Positions 1 through 8,903 of a stretch of 27,261 nt of DNA are shown piece after piece. The notes below the pieces were generated by a model that was not told the DNA's origin, made no database searches, and was given only the letters and a program-made list of their open reading frames with translations. The stretch is from NCBI GenBank assembly GCA_964244115.1, contig CAXTHM010000055.1:1-27261 (forward strand). The letters are read 5' to 3'. This DNA is from CADCWK01 sp964244115 (GTDB lineage Bacteria > Chloroflexota > Chloroflexia > Thermomicrobiales > UBA6265). Positions within the stretch are counted from its first letter, which is position 1; each line of letters starts with the position of its first letter. The position numbers and the translations under genes were made by a program.

Positions 1-32
1 ACGGCGTCGCGGTCTTCACCTGGTACGCGTGA
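1..32 (+). CDS. Possible 3' end of an upstream gene (partial)
   Basis: In the third frame the first 32 bases read GVAVFTWYA followed by TGA at 30-32, and every one of these nine codons ends in G or C, as in the strongly coding dnaE2 next door. That bias is the only evidence. It is consistent with the tail of a plus-strand gene ending about 135 bases before dnaE2. DnaE2 genes are often preceded by imuA/imuB, but nine residues are too few to say whether this is imuB. Confidence 0.3.
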   Translation, partial: GVAVFTWYA

Positions 33-109
33 GAAACTGTCCTCCAGCAAGGGGGGTGGGGTGGGGACGGCTCCGCCACCGCCACGCCACGATGACAACC
101 AGGTGCATT

Positions 110-131
110 CCAGAATACGCATCGCATCTGG
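110..131. promoter_or_regulatory. Weak inverted repeat upstream of dnaE2
   Basis: CCAGA at 110-114 is mirrored by TCTGG at 127-131 with a 12-base spacer, about 40 bases before the dnaE2 start. Damage-inducible dnaE2 genes are usually under LexA control, so a dyad here is worth noting. The arms are only 5 bases and match no LexA box I know, so this may be chance. Confidence 0.18.
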
Positions 132-147
132 ATGGTAGGGGGCTAAC

Positions 148-158
148 GGGAGAGGGGG
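148..158 (+). promoter_or_regulatory. Ribosome binding site for dnaE2
   Basis: The purine run GGGAGAGGGGG ends nine bases before the TTG at 168. It is the only strong Shine-Dalgarno-like stretch near the 5' end of the open frame and supports the non-ATG start. Confidence 0.5.
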
Positions 159-167
159 AATGATCCG

Positions 168-3100
168 TTGACGTGGCCACCACGACCAGTCGATATCGAC
201 CCGATCCGGCAGGACAGCAGCCCGCGTGACACCGGGCGGGGCGGCCCCTCACGCCCGGACGACACAGCGCTCCCGGAATCGGCGCCGCCCCGCTACGCCG
301 AGCTCCACCTCCACACCTCGTTCTCCTTCCTGGACGGCGCCTCGCACCCCGAGGAGATCGTCGGGCGGGCCGCCGAGCTGGGCTACACCCACCTCGCCAT
401 CACCGACCACAACGGGCTGCACGGGGCGCTGGAGTTCGCCCGGGCCGCCCATGACAAGGGCATCACCCCGATCACCGGCGCCGAGCTGACGCTGACCGAC
501 GGCAGCCACCTCACCTTGCTCGTCGAGAGCCGGACGGGCTACGCCAACCTCTGCCAGCTCATCACCGCCGCCCACTACCAGAGCTCCACCCCGCCCCGGA
601 TCACCAACCCGACCGTCGCCATCGACGCGCCCCGCCCGCCCAACCTGACCCAGGCGGAGCGCGAGCCGGCCCTGGACCCCTCCCTGCTGCGCGACCACGC
701 CGAGGGGCTGATCCTGCTGACCGGCTGCCGTGAAGGGACGCTCAGCCGGCTGGTCGACGCCGGCCGCCAGACCGAGGCCCAGGCGCTGCTCCGGCAATAC
801 GTCGACTGGTTCGGCCCCGACAGCGTCGTCGTCGAGCTCCAGCACAACCTCACCCACGGCGACACGCGGCGCGTCCGCGAACTCTCCCGGCTGGCAATCG
901 CCGCCGGGCTGCCCTGCGTCGCGACCGGCAACGTCCACTACCACCGGCGGGAGCGCCACCGCCTCCAGGACGTCCTGGTCGCCATCCGCAGCCGGAGCTC
1001 GCTGGACGCCACCCACCGCCAGCGCCGCGCCAATAGCCGCTTCTACCTGCCCAGCGCCGCCGAGATGGCCGCCCGGTTCACCGATTACCCGGAGGCGGTG
1101 GCGATGTCGGTGACGCTGGCCCAGCGCTGCGCCGCCTTCGACTTGACCCGGAACCTGGACTACGAATTCCCCGACTATCCGACCCCGCGAGCACAGCAAT
1201 CGCCGGACGATTACCTGACCGAGGTCTGCGCCATCGCGTTCGCGGAGCGCTACCCGCCCGGCCATGAGCGGCGGGAGCAGGCCGCCAAGCAGCTCGGCCA
1301 GGAATTGACACTGATCCGGCAACACGGGCTGGGCGGCTTCTTCCTGCTCCACCGCGACCTGCTGGAACTGGCCAGGGAAGTCGCGACCGAGGTCCGGGAG
1401 GCGTCCGGCAGCCCGGCCGCCGGGCTCCTGCCGCCGGGCCGGGGCCGGGGGTCGTCGGTCAGCTCGGTCGTCTGCTACCTGATCGGCCTGTCACCGGTCG
1501 ACCCGGTCGAGCACAAACTCACCCTCGGGCGCTTCCTGAACGACGAGCTGCGCTCCGTCCCCGACATCGACCTCGACTTTCCCCGGGAGATCCGCGAGAA
1601 GCTGATCGCCCGGATCTACGAGGTCTATCCGGACCGCGCCGGCCTGATCTGCGCCTTCTCGACGTACCGCCTGCGCTCGGCCGTCCGCGACGTCGGCAAG
1701 GCGCTCGGGCTGCCGATCGCCGACCTCGACCGGATCAGCCGCCTGAGCGAGCCGACCTCCGCCCGGCACCTCGCCGAGCAGCTCGGCCACATCCCCGAGT
1801 ACGCCGCCCGAACGCAGTCGCCGCCGTGGAGCTTCCTCGTCGAGCTCACCGGGCAACTGGCCGGGATGCCGCGCCACGTCGGCCAGCACGCCGGCGGGAT
1901 GGTGATCGCCTCGCAGCCGCTGGTCGAACTCGCCCCGATGCAGCCGTCGGCGATGCCCGACCGCCACCTGATCCAGTGGGACAAGGACTCCTGCGACGAC
2001 GCCGGCTTCGTCAAGATCGACTTCCTCGCCCTCGGCATGATGTCGCTGGTCGAAGAGTGCATGGAGACGATCCACCAGACGCACTCCGACGAGCCGATGG
2101 TCGACCTGAGCCGGATCCCGCTGGACGACCCGGATGTCTTCGCGATGATCCAGCGGGGCGACACGATCGGGACCTTCCAGATCGAGAGCCGGGCCCAGAT
2201 CCAGACCCTGCTCAAGGTCAAACCCGAGACGCTGGGCGACCTCGTCGTCCAGGTCGCGATCATCCGGCCCGGTCCGATCATCGGCGGCGCCGTCTCACCG
2301 TACATGCAGCGCCGGACCGACCCGGACTACGAGCCGACCTTCGATCACCCTAGCCTCAGGGAGATCCTCGGCGACACCCTCGGGGTGATCCTCTACCAGG
2401 ACCAGGTGATCGAGGTCGCGATGGCCGTCGCCGGCTTCACGGCCGGGCAGGCCGACGGGCTCCGGCGCTCGATCACCCGCAAGCGCAGCAAGGAGGCGAT
2501 GGCCGCCTACTGGGAGCAGTTCCGGGACGGGGCGGCGAAGAACGCGATCGAGCCGGTCGACGAGCCCCTCGCCCGCGAGATCTTCCGCAAGCTGCTCGGG
2601 TTCGCCGAGTACGGCTTCCCCCGCGCCCACGCCGTCTCGTTCGCGGTGCTGGCCTACCAGTCCTGCTGGCTGAAGTTCCACTACCCGGCCGCCTTCACCT
2701 GCGCCCTGTTCAACAACCAGCCGATGGGCTTCTACCCGCCGCACGTCATCGTCAACGACGCGAAGCGGGCGGAGGTCCGGGTCCGGCCGCCGGACATCAA
2801 CGTCAGCGAGGTCCGCTGCACCGTCGAGCAGAAGACAGTCGTCCGGATCGGGCTGAACTACGTCGAACACCTCGGCGACGACGCGGCCGCCCGGCTCGTG
2901 GCGGAGCGGGACCGCAACGGCCCCTTCCGGTCGCTGGCCGACGTCGTCCGGCGGGTGCCGCTCAAACGGGCAGCGGCCGAATCGCTGGCGGCGGTCGGCG
3001 CCTTCGACGGCTTCGGGATCAGCCGCCGCGAGGCGATCTGGCAGATCGGCCTGTTCATCGCCCCGGAGTCGCACGCCGACCGCTCCGTGGCGGCGGCTCA

Positions 3101-3788
3101 GCCCGCCGCCGACCCGCTGGCCCGGACCGTCCGGCGCCGGAGGGACACCGGACCGCGCGTCACCCAGCAGGCGCTGGAACTACCGACCCAGCAGGACATG
3201 GTCGAGTTGCCCGCGATGCCGGCCTGGGACCGGATGGCGGCCGACTACGCCGGGACGGGGATCTCGACCCTCTGGCACCCGATGGGCCTGCTCCGCAATC
3301 AGCTCCCGAAGGAGATCGCTCGGACGACCGACTTCGCGGACCTGCCTCACGCCATGACGCTGACGTTTGCGGGGATGGTCGTCTGCCGGCAGCGGCCGGG
3401 CACGGCCAAGGGGATCACGTTCCTGCTGATGGAGGACGAGTTCGGCCTCGCCAACGCGATCGTCTACCCGGACCTCTACGACGCCGAGCGGCTGCTCGTC
3501 CGCGGCGAGCCGTTCCTGCTAATTACCGGCACGCTCCAGAAGCGGGACGGCACGATCAACCTGCTCGCGACCAGCATCTGCCCACTGACGGAGGCCCGCA
3601 ACCGGCTGCCGCAGATCGACTCCACCCCAGCTCCGGAAGTCCCGGCCGAGATCCGCGTCCTCGACCCGATCCTGCTCATCGAGTCCCGCGGCAGCCACGA
3701 CATCCGGGATGATGACCGGCGCGAGCCTGTCCTCGCGCTGGAGACGGAGCTCCGCCGCATCCGCCCGGAGTCCCACAACTATCGGTAA
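168..3788 (+). CDS. dnaE2: Error-prone DNA polymerase DnaE2 (C-family, alpha subunit)
   Basis: A C-family DNA polymerase used in translesion synthesis and damage-induced mutagenesis, normally with ImuA and ImuB. The PHP domain starts near residue 44 (HLH at 47-49, ITDH at 78-81). The polymerase aspartates lie in PDIDLDF (about 465-471) and KIDFLALG (D618). DnaE2-type signatures are RHVGQHAGGM, IQWDKDS and the OB-fold segment CRQRPGTAKG near the C-terminus. At 1206 aa it is somewhat longer than many DnaE2 proteins (usually about 1050-1100), partly from a 40-residue N-terminal extension. The start is TTG with a purine-rich RBS. ImuA and ImuB are not in the window. Its last 272 or so bases occur a second time, diverged, at 11409-11683, and its final 42 bases plus one lie in a perfect direct repeat. 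The copy here is full length and looks intact. Confidence 0.95.
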   Translation: MTWPPRPVDIDPIRQDSSPRDTGRGGPSRPDDTALPESAPPRYAELHLHTSFSFLDGASHPEEIVGRAAELGYTHLAITDHNGLHGALEFARAAHDKGITPITGAELTLTDGSHLTLLVESRTGYANLCQLITAAHYQSSTPPRITNPTVAIDAPRPPNLTQAEREPALDPSLLRDHAEGLILLTGCREGTLSRLVDAGRQTEAQALLRQYVDWFGPDSVVVELQHNLTHGDTRRVRELSRLAIAAGLPCVATGNVHYHRRERHRLQDVLVAIRSRSSLDATHRQRRANSRFYLPSAAEMAARFTDYPEAVAMSVTLAQRCAAFDLTRNLDYEFPDYPTPRAQQSPDDYLTEVCAIAFAERYPPGHERREQAAKQLGQELTLIRQHGLGGFFLLHRDLLELAREVATEVREASGSPAAGLLPPGRGRGSSVSSVVCYLIGLSPVDPVEHKLTLGRFLNDELRSVPDIDLDFPREIREKLIARIYEVYPDRAGLICAFSTYRLRSAVRDVGKALGLPIADLDRISRLSEPTSARHLAEQLGHIPEYAARTQSPPWSFLVELTGQLAGMPRHVGQHAGGMVIASQPLVELAPMQPSAMPDRHLIQWDKDSCDDAGFVKIDFLALGMMSLVEECMETIHQTHSDEPMVDLSRIPLDDPDVFAMIQRGDTIGTFQIESRAQIQTLLKVKPETLGDLVVQVAIIRPGPIIGGAVSPYMQRRTDPDYEPTFDHPSLREILGDTLGVILYQDQVIEVAMAVAGFTAGQADGLRRSITRKRSKEAMAAYWEQFRDGAAKNAIEPVDEPLAREIFRKLLGFAEYGFPRAHAVSFAVLAYQSCWLKFHYPAAFTCALFNNQPMGFYPPHVIVNDAKRAEVRVRPPDINVSEVRCTVEQKTVVRIGLNYVEHLGDDAAARLVAERDRNGPFRSLADVVRRVPLKRAAAESLAAVGAFDGFGISRREAIWQIGLFIAPESHADRSVAAAQPAADPLARTVRRRRDTGPRVTQQALELPTQQDMVELPAMPAWDRMAADYAGTGISTLWHPMGLLRNQLPKEIARTTDFADLPHAMTLTFAGMVVCRQRPGTAKGITFLLMEDEFGLANAIVYPDLYDAERLLVRGEPFLLITGTLQKRDGTINLLATSICPLTEARNRLPQIDSTPAPEVPAEIRVLDPILLIESRGSHDIRDDDRREPVLALETELRRIRPESHNYR

Positions 3789-3789
3789 C
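3747..3789 (+). repeat. 43-bp direct repeat, copy 1 (att-like, dnaE2 3' end)
   Basis: The last 42 bases of dnaE2 including its TAA, plus one C, are identical to 11641-11683. Identity stops immediately after the C (next base c here, a in the other copy). Upstream of the repeat the two copies continue to align but with about 40 mismatches in roughly 230 bases, counted by eye. A perfect core at the very end of a conserved gene resembles an attachment site. Confidence 0.85.
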
Positions 3790-3896
3790 CATACCCCCAC
3801 CTACCTGCGGGACGTTGTCAGCATCACTGAACTACATGCAGGTCAGTCGATCCTGCCAATTCGACCGAGAAAAACACATCGTGTGTCATAGGCAAT

Positions 3897-4262
3897 TTAC
3901 TGAAGAGCATCGGTGACCGCTCTAATACCAATCTCGATCTCAGATCTCTTCCTATTTATGTAATTGATACGCTCGTCGATAGCAGTAGAATCGATACCAA
4001 CCGACTTCAGGGCATCCCTCTCTCTCCCAAGTCTGTTGTGCTCACTATTCACTTCGGCCTTGTTCCGTTCGAATAATGCCTTGTACTGCTTCAATTCACG
4101 CTCTGCCCCATCCCTAGCCTCGATGATGTTGTTCAGGTCCTCCTGTCCCTCCGCCATCGACGACTCAAGGGCACGGCGAAGAACGTCCCTTGCAACTTTG
4201 AGCCTCCTGGTGGCGTCGACAACATCTCGCTGATCAGGTTGCTTCTCGCGCTCCCATTTCAT
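3897..4262 (-). CDS. Coiled-coil protein downstream of the HerA-like ATPase
   Basis: This 121-aa product is highly charged and almost entirely helical in character: long stretches rich in Arg, Glu, Asp, Lys, Leu and Ala, with no Cys and no membrane segment. That points to a coiled coil over most of its length. I do not recognise a family. The open frame continues upstream into the end of the ATPase gene, but the ATG at 4262 lies 13 bases after the ATPase stop and begins the charged part (MKWEREKQPD), so I chose it. It is last in the five-gene minus-strand operon and faces the end of dnaE2. A structural or regulatory partner of the ATPase is plausible from position only. Confidence 0.6.
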   Translation of the reverse strand: MKWEREKQPDQRDVVDATRRLKVARDVLRRALESSMAEGQEDLNNIIEARDGAERELKQYKALFERNKAEVNSEHNRLGRERDALKSVGIDSTAIDERINYINRKRSEIEIGIRAVTDALQ

Positions 4263-4275
4263 GTATGCTCGATGT

Positions 4276-7164
4276 TCACTTCCGGCCACGTTCCACCACC
4301 TCCTCCGACGCCAACTGCCGCAGCACCTCGGTCCGATCCGAACATTTCTGGCCAGTTTCGGTCTGCGATAAATGAACAACAGTGCAGTACTTCTGCAGCG
4401 CTTGATTTGCCAATCGAGGAGGTCCATCCGCGAATGTATCGACGGCGTCTGCAACGGCTCTGCTCATCGATGCCCACTCGCCAGCTTCCAGATCCGCGTC
4501 CTTCAAAGCGCGATACCGACCATAATCTCCGCCTTCGCGGGAAATCCGCTCCACGTAGATGCCAGCGGCCTTTGCCGGAGCCACTCGCTTGATCGCTTCA
4601 CGGATCACGCTGTCCAATCTCGATTCCGACCAATCCCTTGCTCGCGCCGTGCAATGCCGGCAGGCTAGCGAACATTCGGCATAGGGGAGGAAGATTTCCG
4701 GACTTGCGCCGAGCACCTCCAGCATTGCTGGCATGGACGGACTCCCGTATCTAAGCTCCGCATCCGTCGGGGGAGGTTGATCCCTGAGCGAACGGATCTC
4801 GGGACTCAGCTGAACCTCCATGCGACTGACAGAAGGTCCGGCGGCGGCAGGGGCGAAGACGAAGGCTTCTCCCGGCTGGAAGCCAATCGGCTCCAACCCT
4901 CTCGGATCATCCGGCCTAATCCCCATTGTCAGGCCGACGGCCTCCCGGTCGTCACCGGCCAACAGCTGATGGACCACCTTGGTGCTGGTGTTCTTCATCG
5001 CCTGTGGCGCGAGCGAGGAGGGGAGCTGATCCACGATGACGATTCCCTCGCCCAAGGCACGCATCTCAGCGAGCATGTTGACGAACATCTCCGCCGCGTA
5101 CCGGCGTGGGTTCGCACGCTCCGCTCCCTCTGATGACACGGTTCCGATGAGGTTGTGCGCTTCCTCCAAGATCAGCACATGCTGCAGACCAGTGTTAGAT
5201 ACCCTCGCATACCTCGAGTACTGATAAACGTGGACGAACAGGAACATCATCACCAACGACTTCTCGTCGTGATTGAGCGCGTCGAGTTCGAGCACGACCG
5301 GGCGGCTCATCAGGTCGGCGATCGTCAGACCCCGCTCCACTCCGAGCATACGTCCGATCGAACCGCGCCGGAGTGACTCCAGGCGGCCCAACAGCGCGGC
5401 CCTGATGTTCGTCATCACCTCGCCTTCATGGTAGCCGGACGCCTCGACGACCCGACCAGCCATGTCGTGCAGATGGGCGATGGTCGGTGGAGGTGGGTTG
5501 CCTTCAGCACCCCCAATGTCGGACATGAGCCATCCGGCTTCATCGTAAACCCTGCGCAGCGACTTCTCGAGGAGCATCGGGAGAGGATCCCAGAGATTGA
5601 ACGCCCCAAGGAAGCAGGTGACCAGTCTGCCGACATGCATCTCGAGCGCGGTTCCCTCAGGAACATCGAGGGGGTTGAATCGGAAGGGCACCGCCCGTTC
5701 ATTACCGAGAGTGAAAACAGAGACGCCGGGGTCGATCGACCTAAGCGCCCGGTACTCCGACTTCGCCGGCTCCAGGACGAGCCAGGGGATCCCGTGCTCC
5801 TGCAATTGCCTCGCGATCTCGAACATCGTGCTGGTCTTCCCCGCACCCGATGTCCCGACCATGAGCAGGTGTCGGGTCAGATCCGACAACTTGATGCGTA
5901 CGGCTCTGCCCTCCGAAGACCGGCCCAGCTCGATCGCCACCGCGCTGTCGCGGCCACTCCGAAGAGGGATGGATGCCTGGCCGTAATCGATACTGAAGCC
6001 CGGGAACTGACTTCCCAGGGATACCGGCAAGGTCCAGAAACCGCCTAGTTCGTCCGCCGTTGCCATACGATGGAGACGATAGAGTTCAGGGGCGAACACC
6101 CCGATCTCTTCAGCCAGGTACGTCCACTCATCCGATCCCTGATTGATCTCAGGCAGGATATCCAGGTGCTCTGCAGCTGCAATCGCTCTCTCAAACAGCC
6201 CTGTCTCACCATGCAGCGCGACGAGCGACATGCCATTGGCATTAGCGCTGGCGGCCAGCGCTTCAATTACACCACCAGCATCGCCATCATCCGTGAACAG
6301 ACGGATACCGTACAGATACCATGTTGGGTTCTCGACCAGATCCTGTTGAAGCCGACTGTAGACATTGTATGCCTGTCCGGCATGGCCGTCCGCCGGGATC
6401 ACGAGGCCGCTCACATACTGCTGTGAAGCGAAGCTCGCCAGATACTCCTTACGGTCGTTGACGGATCGCTTCGCCTCTTCCCCTGGGTCAGCGGGAGCCA
6501 GGGTGATATCAACCATGACGTGACCGCGACTTCGCAGTATTGCGGCGCAGACGCTCTCGAGCGTGTTCGGCTTCGGCTCGATCCGACGCGCAGGCACCTC
6601 CCAATATTTCGGGATGACGTCCCTGAGCGCGGCTGGGAGCACGTTCCTGATAGACGGCAACAGATCGATCCTCTTGACCAGTTCGAACCCGTACCGGGCC
6701 CACGGGCCAACGGTCGTCGCCTTCCTCCGGCGCTCCTCCAGGAGCTTGGCGCCGATCCAATCACTCCCATACGTCACTGGAGACTGGCCCTCGGACGAGT
6801 CGCCGAGGTAGGTGTACCTGTAATGCTGTCGATTGGGCAGGATCGACTCATACTGGCGTCGCAGGTCATCGGCCTGCGCGCCGTTCAGTGCTGACGTCCC
6901 TCTAACACGGACAACGAGAAAGAGACCGATGTACTCCGGGTCATCTAGCGAGCGCACCAATCGGAGTGCGACCGACGCCCCCCGAGGTCTCATCTGCCGA
7001 AACACCTGCATGAAGACGGACGTGTCGCGGACAAGCGAGGCGTGGCGCTCGGGCAGCGATCCGCCGAGACGGCTGAGCTTGGCACTCGAGAGGTCGGGAA
7101 GGGCTGGCACCTCCCAGACAAACTGCGTGTCGTAGGTCTGGTTGTTTAGGCTTCCACCGATCAC
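4276..7164 (-). CDS. HerA/DUF87-type P-loop ATPase with C-terminal cysteine cluster
   Basis: A 962-aa ATPase of the HerA/FtsK superfamily, whose members form hexameric rings that move DNA or proteins. The core lies at about residues 410-780, with Walker A GTSGAGKTS at 437-445, Walker B VLILEEAH at 663-670 and IVIVDQLPS near 708-716 as the following sensor region. Residues 1-400 are a long N-terminal region I cannot assign. The last 180 residues carry CSLACRHC (Cys 831, 835, 838), with further Cys at 927 and 941, suggesting metal binding. The start is GTG at 7164 with AGGGG about 12 bases upstream. HerA partners in known systems are NurA, SIR2 or DUF4297 nucleases; none is adjacent here. The neighbours are a membrane protein upstream and a coiled-coil protein downstream. 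It could serve in defence, DNA transfer or secretion. Confidence 0.85.
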   Translation of the reverse strand: MIGGSLNNQTYDTQFVWEVPALPDLSSAKLSRLGGSLPERHASLVRDTSVFMQVFRQMRPRGASVALRLVRSLDDPEYIGLFLVVRVRGTSALNGAQADDLRRQYESILPNRQHYRYTYLGDSSEGQSPVTYGSDWIGAKLLEERRRKATTVGPWARYGFELVKRIDLLPSIRNVLPAALRDVIPKYWEVPARRIEPKPNTLESVCAAILRSRGHVMVDITLAPADPGEEAKRSVNDRKEYLASFASQQYVSGLVIPADGHAGQAYNVYSRLQQDLVENPTWYLYGIRLFTDDGDAGGVIEALAASANANGMSLVALHGETGLFERAIAAAEHLDILPEINQGSDEWTYLAEEIGVFAPELYRLHRMATADELGGFWTLPVSLGSQFPGFSIDYGQASIPLRSGRDSAVAIELGRSSEGRAVRIKLSDLTRHLLMVGTSGAGKTSTMFEIARQLQEHGIPWLVLEPAKSEYRALRSIDPGVSVFTLGNERAVPFRFNPLDVPEGTALEMHVGRLVTCFLGAFNLWDPLPMLLEKSLRRVYDEAGWLMSDIGGAEGNPPPPTIAHLHDMAGRVVEASGYHEGEVMTNIRAALLGRLESLRRGSIGRMLGVERGLTIADLMSRPVVLELDALNHDEKSLVMMFLFVHVYQYSRYARVSNTGLQHVLILEEAHNLIGTVSSEGAERANPRRYAAEMFVNMLAEMRALGEGIVIVDQLPSSLAPQAMKNTSTKVVHQLLAGDDREAVGLTMGIRPDDPRGLEPIGFQPGEAFVFAPAAAGPSVSRMEVQLSPEIRSLRDQPPPTDAELRYGSPSMPAMLEVLGASPEIFLPYAECSLACRHCTARARDWSESRLDSVIREAIKRVAPAKAAGIYVERISREGGDYGRYRALKDADLEAGEWASMSRAVADAVDTFADGPPRLANQALQKYCTVVHLSQTETGQKCSDRTEVLRQLASEEVVERGRK

Positions 7165-7295
7165 GCCTTAGTCCCCTATGTGTGCGTTCCGAAGGTGATG
7201 TCGGGAGAGATCCCCTTTCGGTCACGGATACGCCTCCCTCCGGCCAGAGACTGGAATGCGGCGTGTTCGGAGAACCCTCCCTCCAGCCATGACGA

Positions 7296-8141
7296 CTAAG
7301 CCCGCCCGGAGATCCCCTTCAGCTCCTTGTCACCGGAGAACTGCTGCCGCCTTTCCAGAAGCTCCCTTCGCGCCTTCTCGACGTGATTCACCTCGTCCCG
7401 GGTCGTCTTGTCAGAGGTGGGGTAGATGGACTTCAGGACCAACTCAACGATCTCCTCCGTCGAGTTCGTCAGGTGGTACAGATTGTTGTCGAACCGATCC
7501 AGAAAGATCCTGTCGACCTTCGCGAAGTACTCTGACGACTCCTTTGACCACTTCGATACCTTACCGTCGTAGTCGGACTTCGTCGCCTTGTACTCGTTAT
7601 TCTTGTCGACGTACGACTTAATGAACCACCCTCCTGCACCAGCGACCACGAGCCCGACAAGAACGACACCCACTCCTAATCCAAAGCCGCTGAAAAACAT
7701 AATCAAGCCGATTCCCACAGCCCAGAGGGCTGGCATCGGGAAATCGGGTGAGGACAATCCTTCGGGTCTCGATGGGCGCTTGGGCGGCTCCACCAGCCAG
7801 TTGTACTGAGACGCGAAGACGAATCTGCCGAAGTCCTGAAGTCCAACGAGGATGTGATAGAGCGAGTAGGTCGAGTCCTGGTGCCGGATCCGCACCCGGC
7901 GTTCCTGCTTGCCACCGGTTGTGATCTGGACGAGATCGACGTTGACAGGAACTCCGAGGTCGGCCAGCTGGTGACGGATCCCCTCGTAGAGCGGATCGAG
8001 GTTGACGCTGGGCCTGCTGTCCGAGATGGTGACTCTCCAGTTGCTCTCGGAGATGTGGACAAAGTTACTGTCCGACGTAGGACTGTTTGCTGACAAGGTG
8101 AATCCCCCCCTAGATGAGATGACCCGATCAGGGTCAAACAT
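7296..8141 (-). CDS. Membrane protein with two transmembrane helices and charged C-terminal tail
   Basis: A 281-aa protein I do not recognise. Residues 20-115 look like a folded soluble domain of mixed strand and helix. A proline-rich linker follows, then two adjacent hydrophobic segments at about 137-176 that are Gly-rich and would form a hairpin in the membrane. A Lys/Glu-rich, probably coiled-coil tail (180-281) follows. The order suggests that both soluble parts face the same side. The start is uncertain: ATG at 8141 has only a weak RBS, while TTG at 8096 follows a run of seven G and would remove 15 residues. The gene lies 131 bases before the HerA-like ATPase on the same strand and may anchor that machine to the membrane; this is inference from position. 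Confidence 0.65.
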   Translation of the reverse strand: MFDPDRVISSRGGFTLSANSPTSDSNFVHISESNWRVTISDSRPSVNLDPLYEGIRHQLADLGVPVNVDLVQITTGGKQERRVRIRHQDSTYSLYHILVGLQDFGRFVFASQYNWLVEPPKRPSRPEGLSSPDFPMPALWAVGIGLIMFFSGFGLGVGVVLVGLVVAGAGGWFIKSYVDKNNEYKATKSDYDGKVSKWSKESSEYFAKVDRIFLDRFDNNLYHLTNSTEEIVELVLKSIYPTSDKTTRDEVNHVEKARRELLERRQQFSGDKELKGISGRA

Positions 8142-8256
8142 CCCGCTCGATGCACAAACGACAAGCCCGCAGGACTACTCACTTGGGTCAAACCAAAAAT
8201 GAGTCGATCTTCGGCACGATCCTTATCCTCCACTAACTACCGATGTCCAAGAGTGG

Positions 8257-8448
8257 CTATGAGCCCGACCAAGGCTTCTTACCCGACCTGATGAGCCGGA
8301 TGGCCTCATCAACGCTGTCGTTACCTACCCTGCCACCTACGCCCTGCACCGGCCCCCAGAGCGTTCCCCCGCAGTCCTTGCAGGTTGTCCGGCTCATGTC
8401 GTGCTCCTGTCGAGCGCACTTCAAGCAGAGTTGCATCCGCACCGCCAT
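8257..8448 (-). CDS. Small zinc-ribbon protein
   Basis: A 63-aa protein with two CxxC knuckles, CLKC at residues 8-11 and CKDC at 23-26, a spacing typical of a zinc ribbon. The second half contains a GGRVGNDSVDEA segment and a basic end. The ATG at 8448 follows an excellent Shine-Dalgarno sequence (AGGAGGG, six to seven bases away), which makes this a real gene despite its size. It lies in the minus-strand operon between the small coil gene and the membrane protein. Zinc ribbons of this size bind nucleic acid or protein partners. Specific function unknown. Confidence 0.7.
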   Translation of the reverse strand: MAVRMQLCLKCARQEHDMSRTTCKDCGGTLWGPVQGVGGRVGNDSVDEAIRLIRSGKKPWSGS

Positions 8449-8526
8449 GGGACCCTCCTAAGCGAACTCACGTTGATCCGTTCGACCTTCATTGCTGTCG
8501 CCGGGAAGAGCAGATCTCCCCGTCTC

Positions 8527-8724
8527 TCACTGTTGGTTCGTCTGGGAAGCCCGACGCCGAGATTCTGCAATCAATGCCCTCTGGCTATCGTCCTTCGCCT
8601 GCTTTCGCCGTGCCTTTTCTTGCTCCGCCCGCTGCACTTCAGTCTTGCGCTTCATCTCGGCGATCTTCTCGATTGCCAGCTGTTCTGCTTTACGAACCTC
8701 TGAGTAGTTCGGCTGGCTTGGCAC
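8527..8724 (-). CDS. Small charged coiled-coil protein
   Basis: A 65-aa frame dominated by Glu, Lys, Arg, Ala and Gln, predicted as a single long helix or coiled coil. The GTG at 8724 lacks a clear RBS but abuts the TAA of a tiny upstream frame. A later ATG (MKRKTEVQ) is another possible start. It would be the first gene of the minus-strand operon. Its low-complexity charged composition could arise by chance, so the call rests on strand, spacing and the good RBS of the next gene. Confidence 0.4.
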   Translation of the reverse strand: MPSQPNYSEVRKAEQLAIEKIAEMKRKTEVQRAEQEKARRKQAKDDSQRALIAESRRRASQTNQQ

Positions 8725-8744
8725 TTAGGCGGGCACGAGGTGTC

Positions 8745-8762
8745 TCATTTTTTGCTAGCCAT
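8745..8762 (-). other. Five-codon mini-ORF with strong RBS (possible leader)
   Basis: On the minus strand AAAGGAGCAGC precedes ATG at 8762, which encodes MASKK and then TGA over a run of six A. A second tiny frame, MRHLVPA, overlaps this TGA as ATGA and ends in TAA directly before the GTG at 8724. The arrangement could be a translational leader for the operon or a degraded gene start. I tested single-base slips in the A run; neither +1 nor -1 opens the downstream frame. Confidence 0.2.
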
Positions 8763-8845
8763 TGCTGCTCCTTTCAGTTTCAGAGGTGTAAACCTGTTGC
8801 GCAGACCCGTATTCGCTAAAGGCAGCACACCTCGACTAGTGCTTG

Positions 8846-8875
8846 TTGCATCTCAACGGATTTCCACTATATGAT
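8846..8875 (+). promoter_or_regulatory. Possible promoter for the STAND regulator
   Basis: TTGCAT at 8846-8851 and TATGAT at 8870-8875 are 18 bases apart, in an AT-richer stretch about 80 bases before the ATG. The -10 is a five-of-six match to the consensus, the -35 only three of six. The three 12-bp repeats lie just downstream of the expected start of transcription. Confidence 0.3.
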
Positions 8876-8903
8876 TGAATCCCGACCCCTACAACTCCGT
8901 GAC

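Noticed and set aside
249..1352. 367-codon open frame on - over dnaE2
   Set aside because: Antisense of the PHP domain region; product is Gly/Val/Arg-rich without motifs.
7703..8233. 176-codon frame on - overlapping the start of the membrane protein
   Set aside because: Ser/Arg-rich, no RBS, and it contradicts the membrane-protein frame, which has clear hydrophobic segments.
8745..8762. Programmed frameshift at the A6 run
   Set aside because: Both +1 and -1 slips meet a stop within a few to about twenty codons and do not join the downstream frame.
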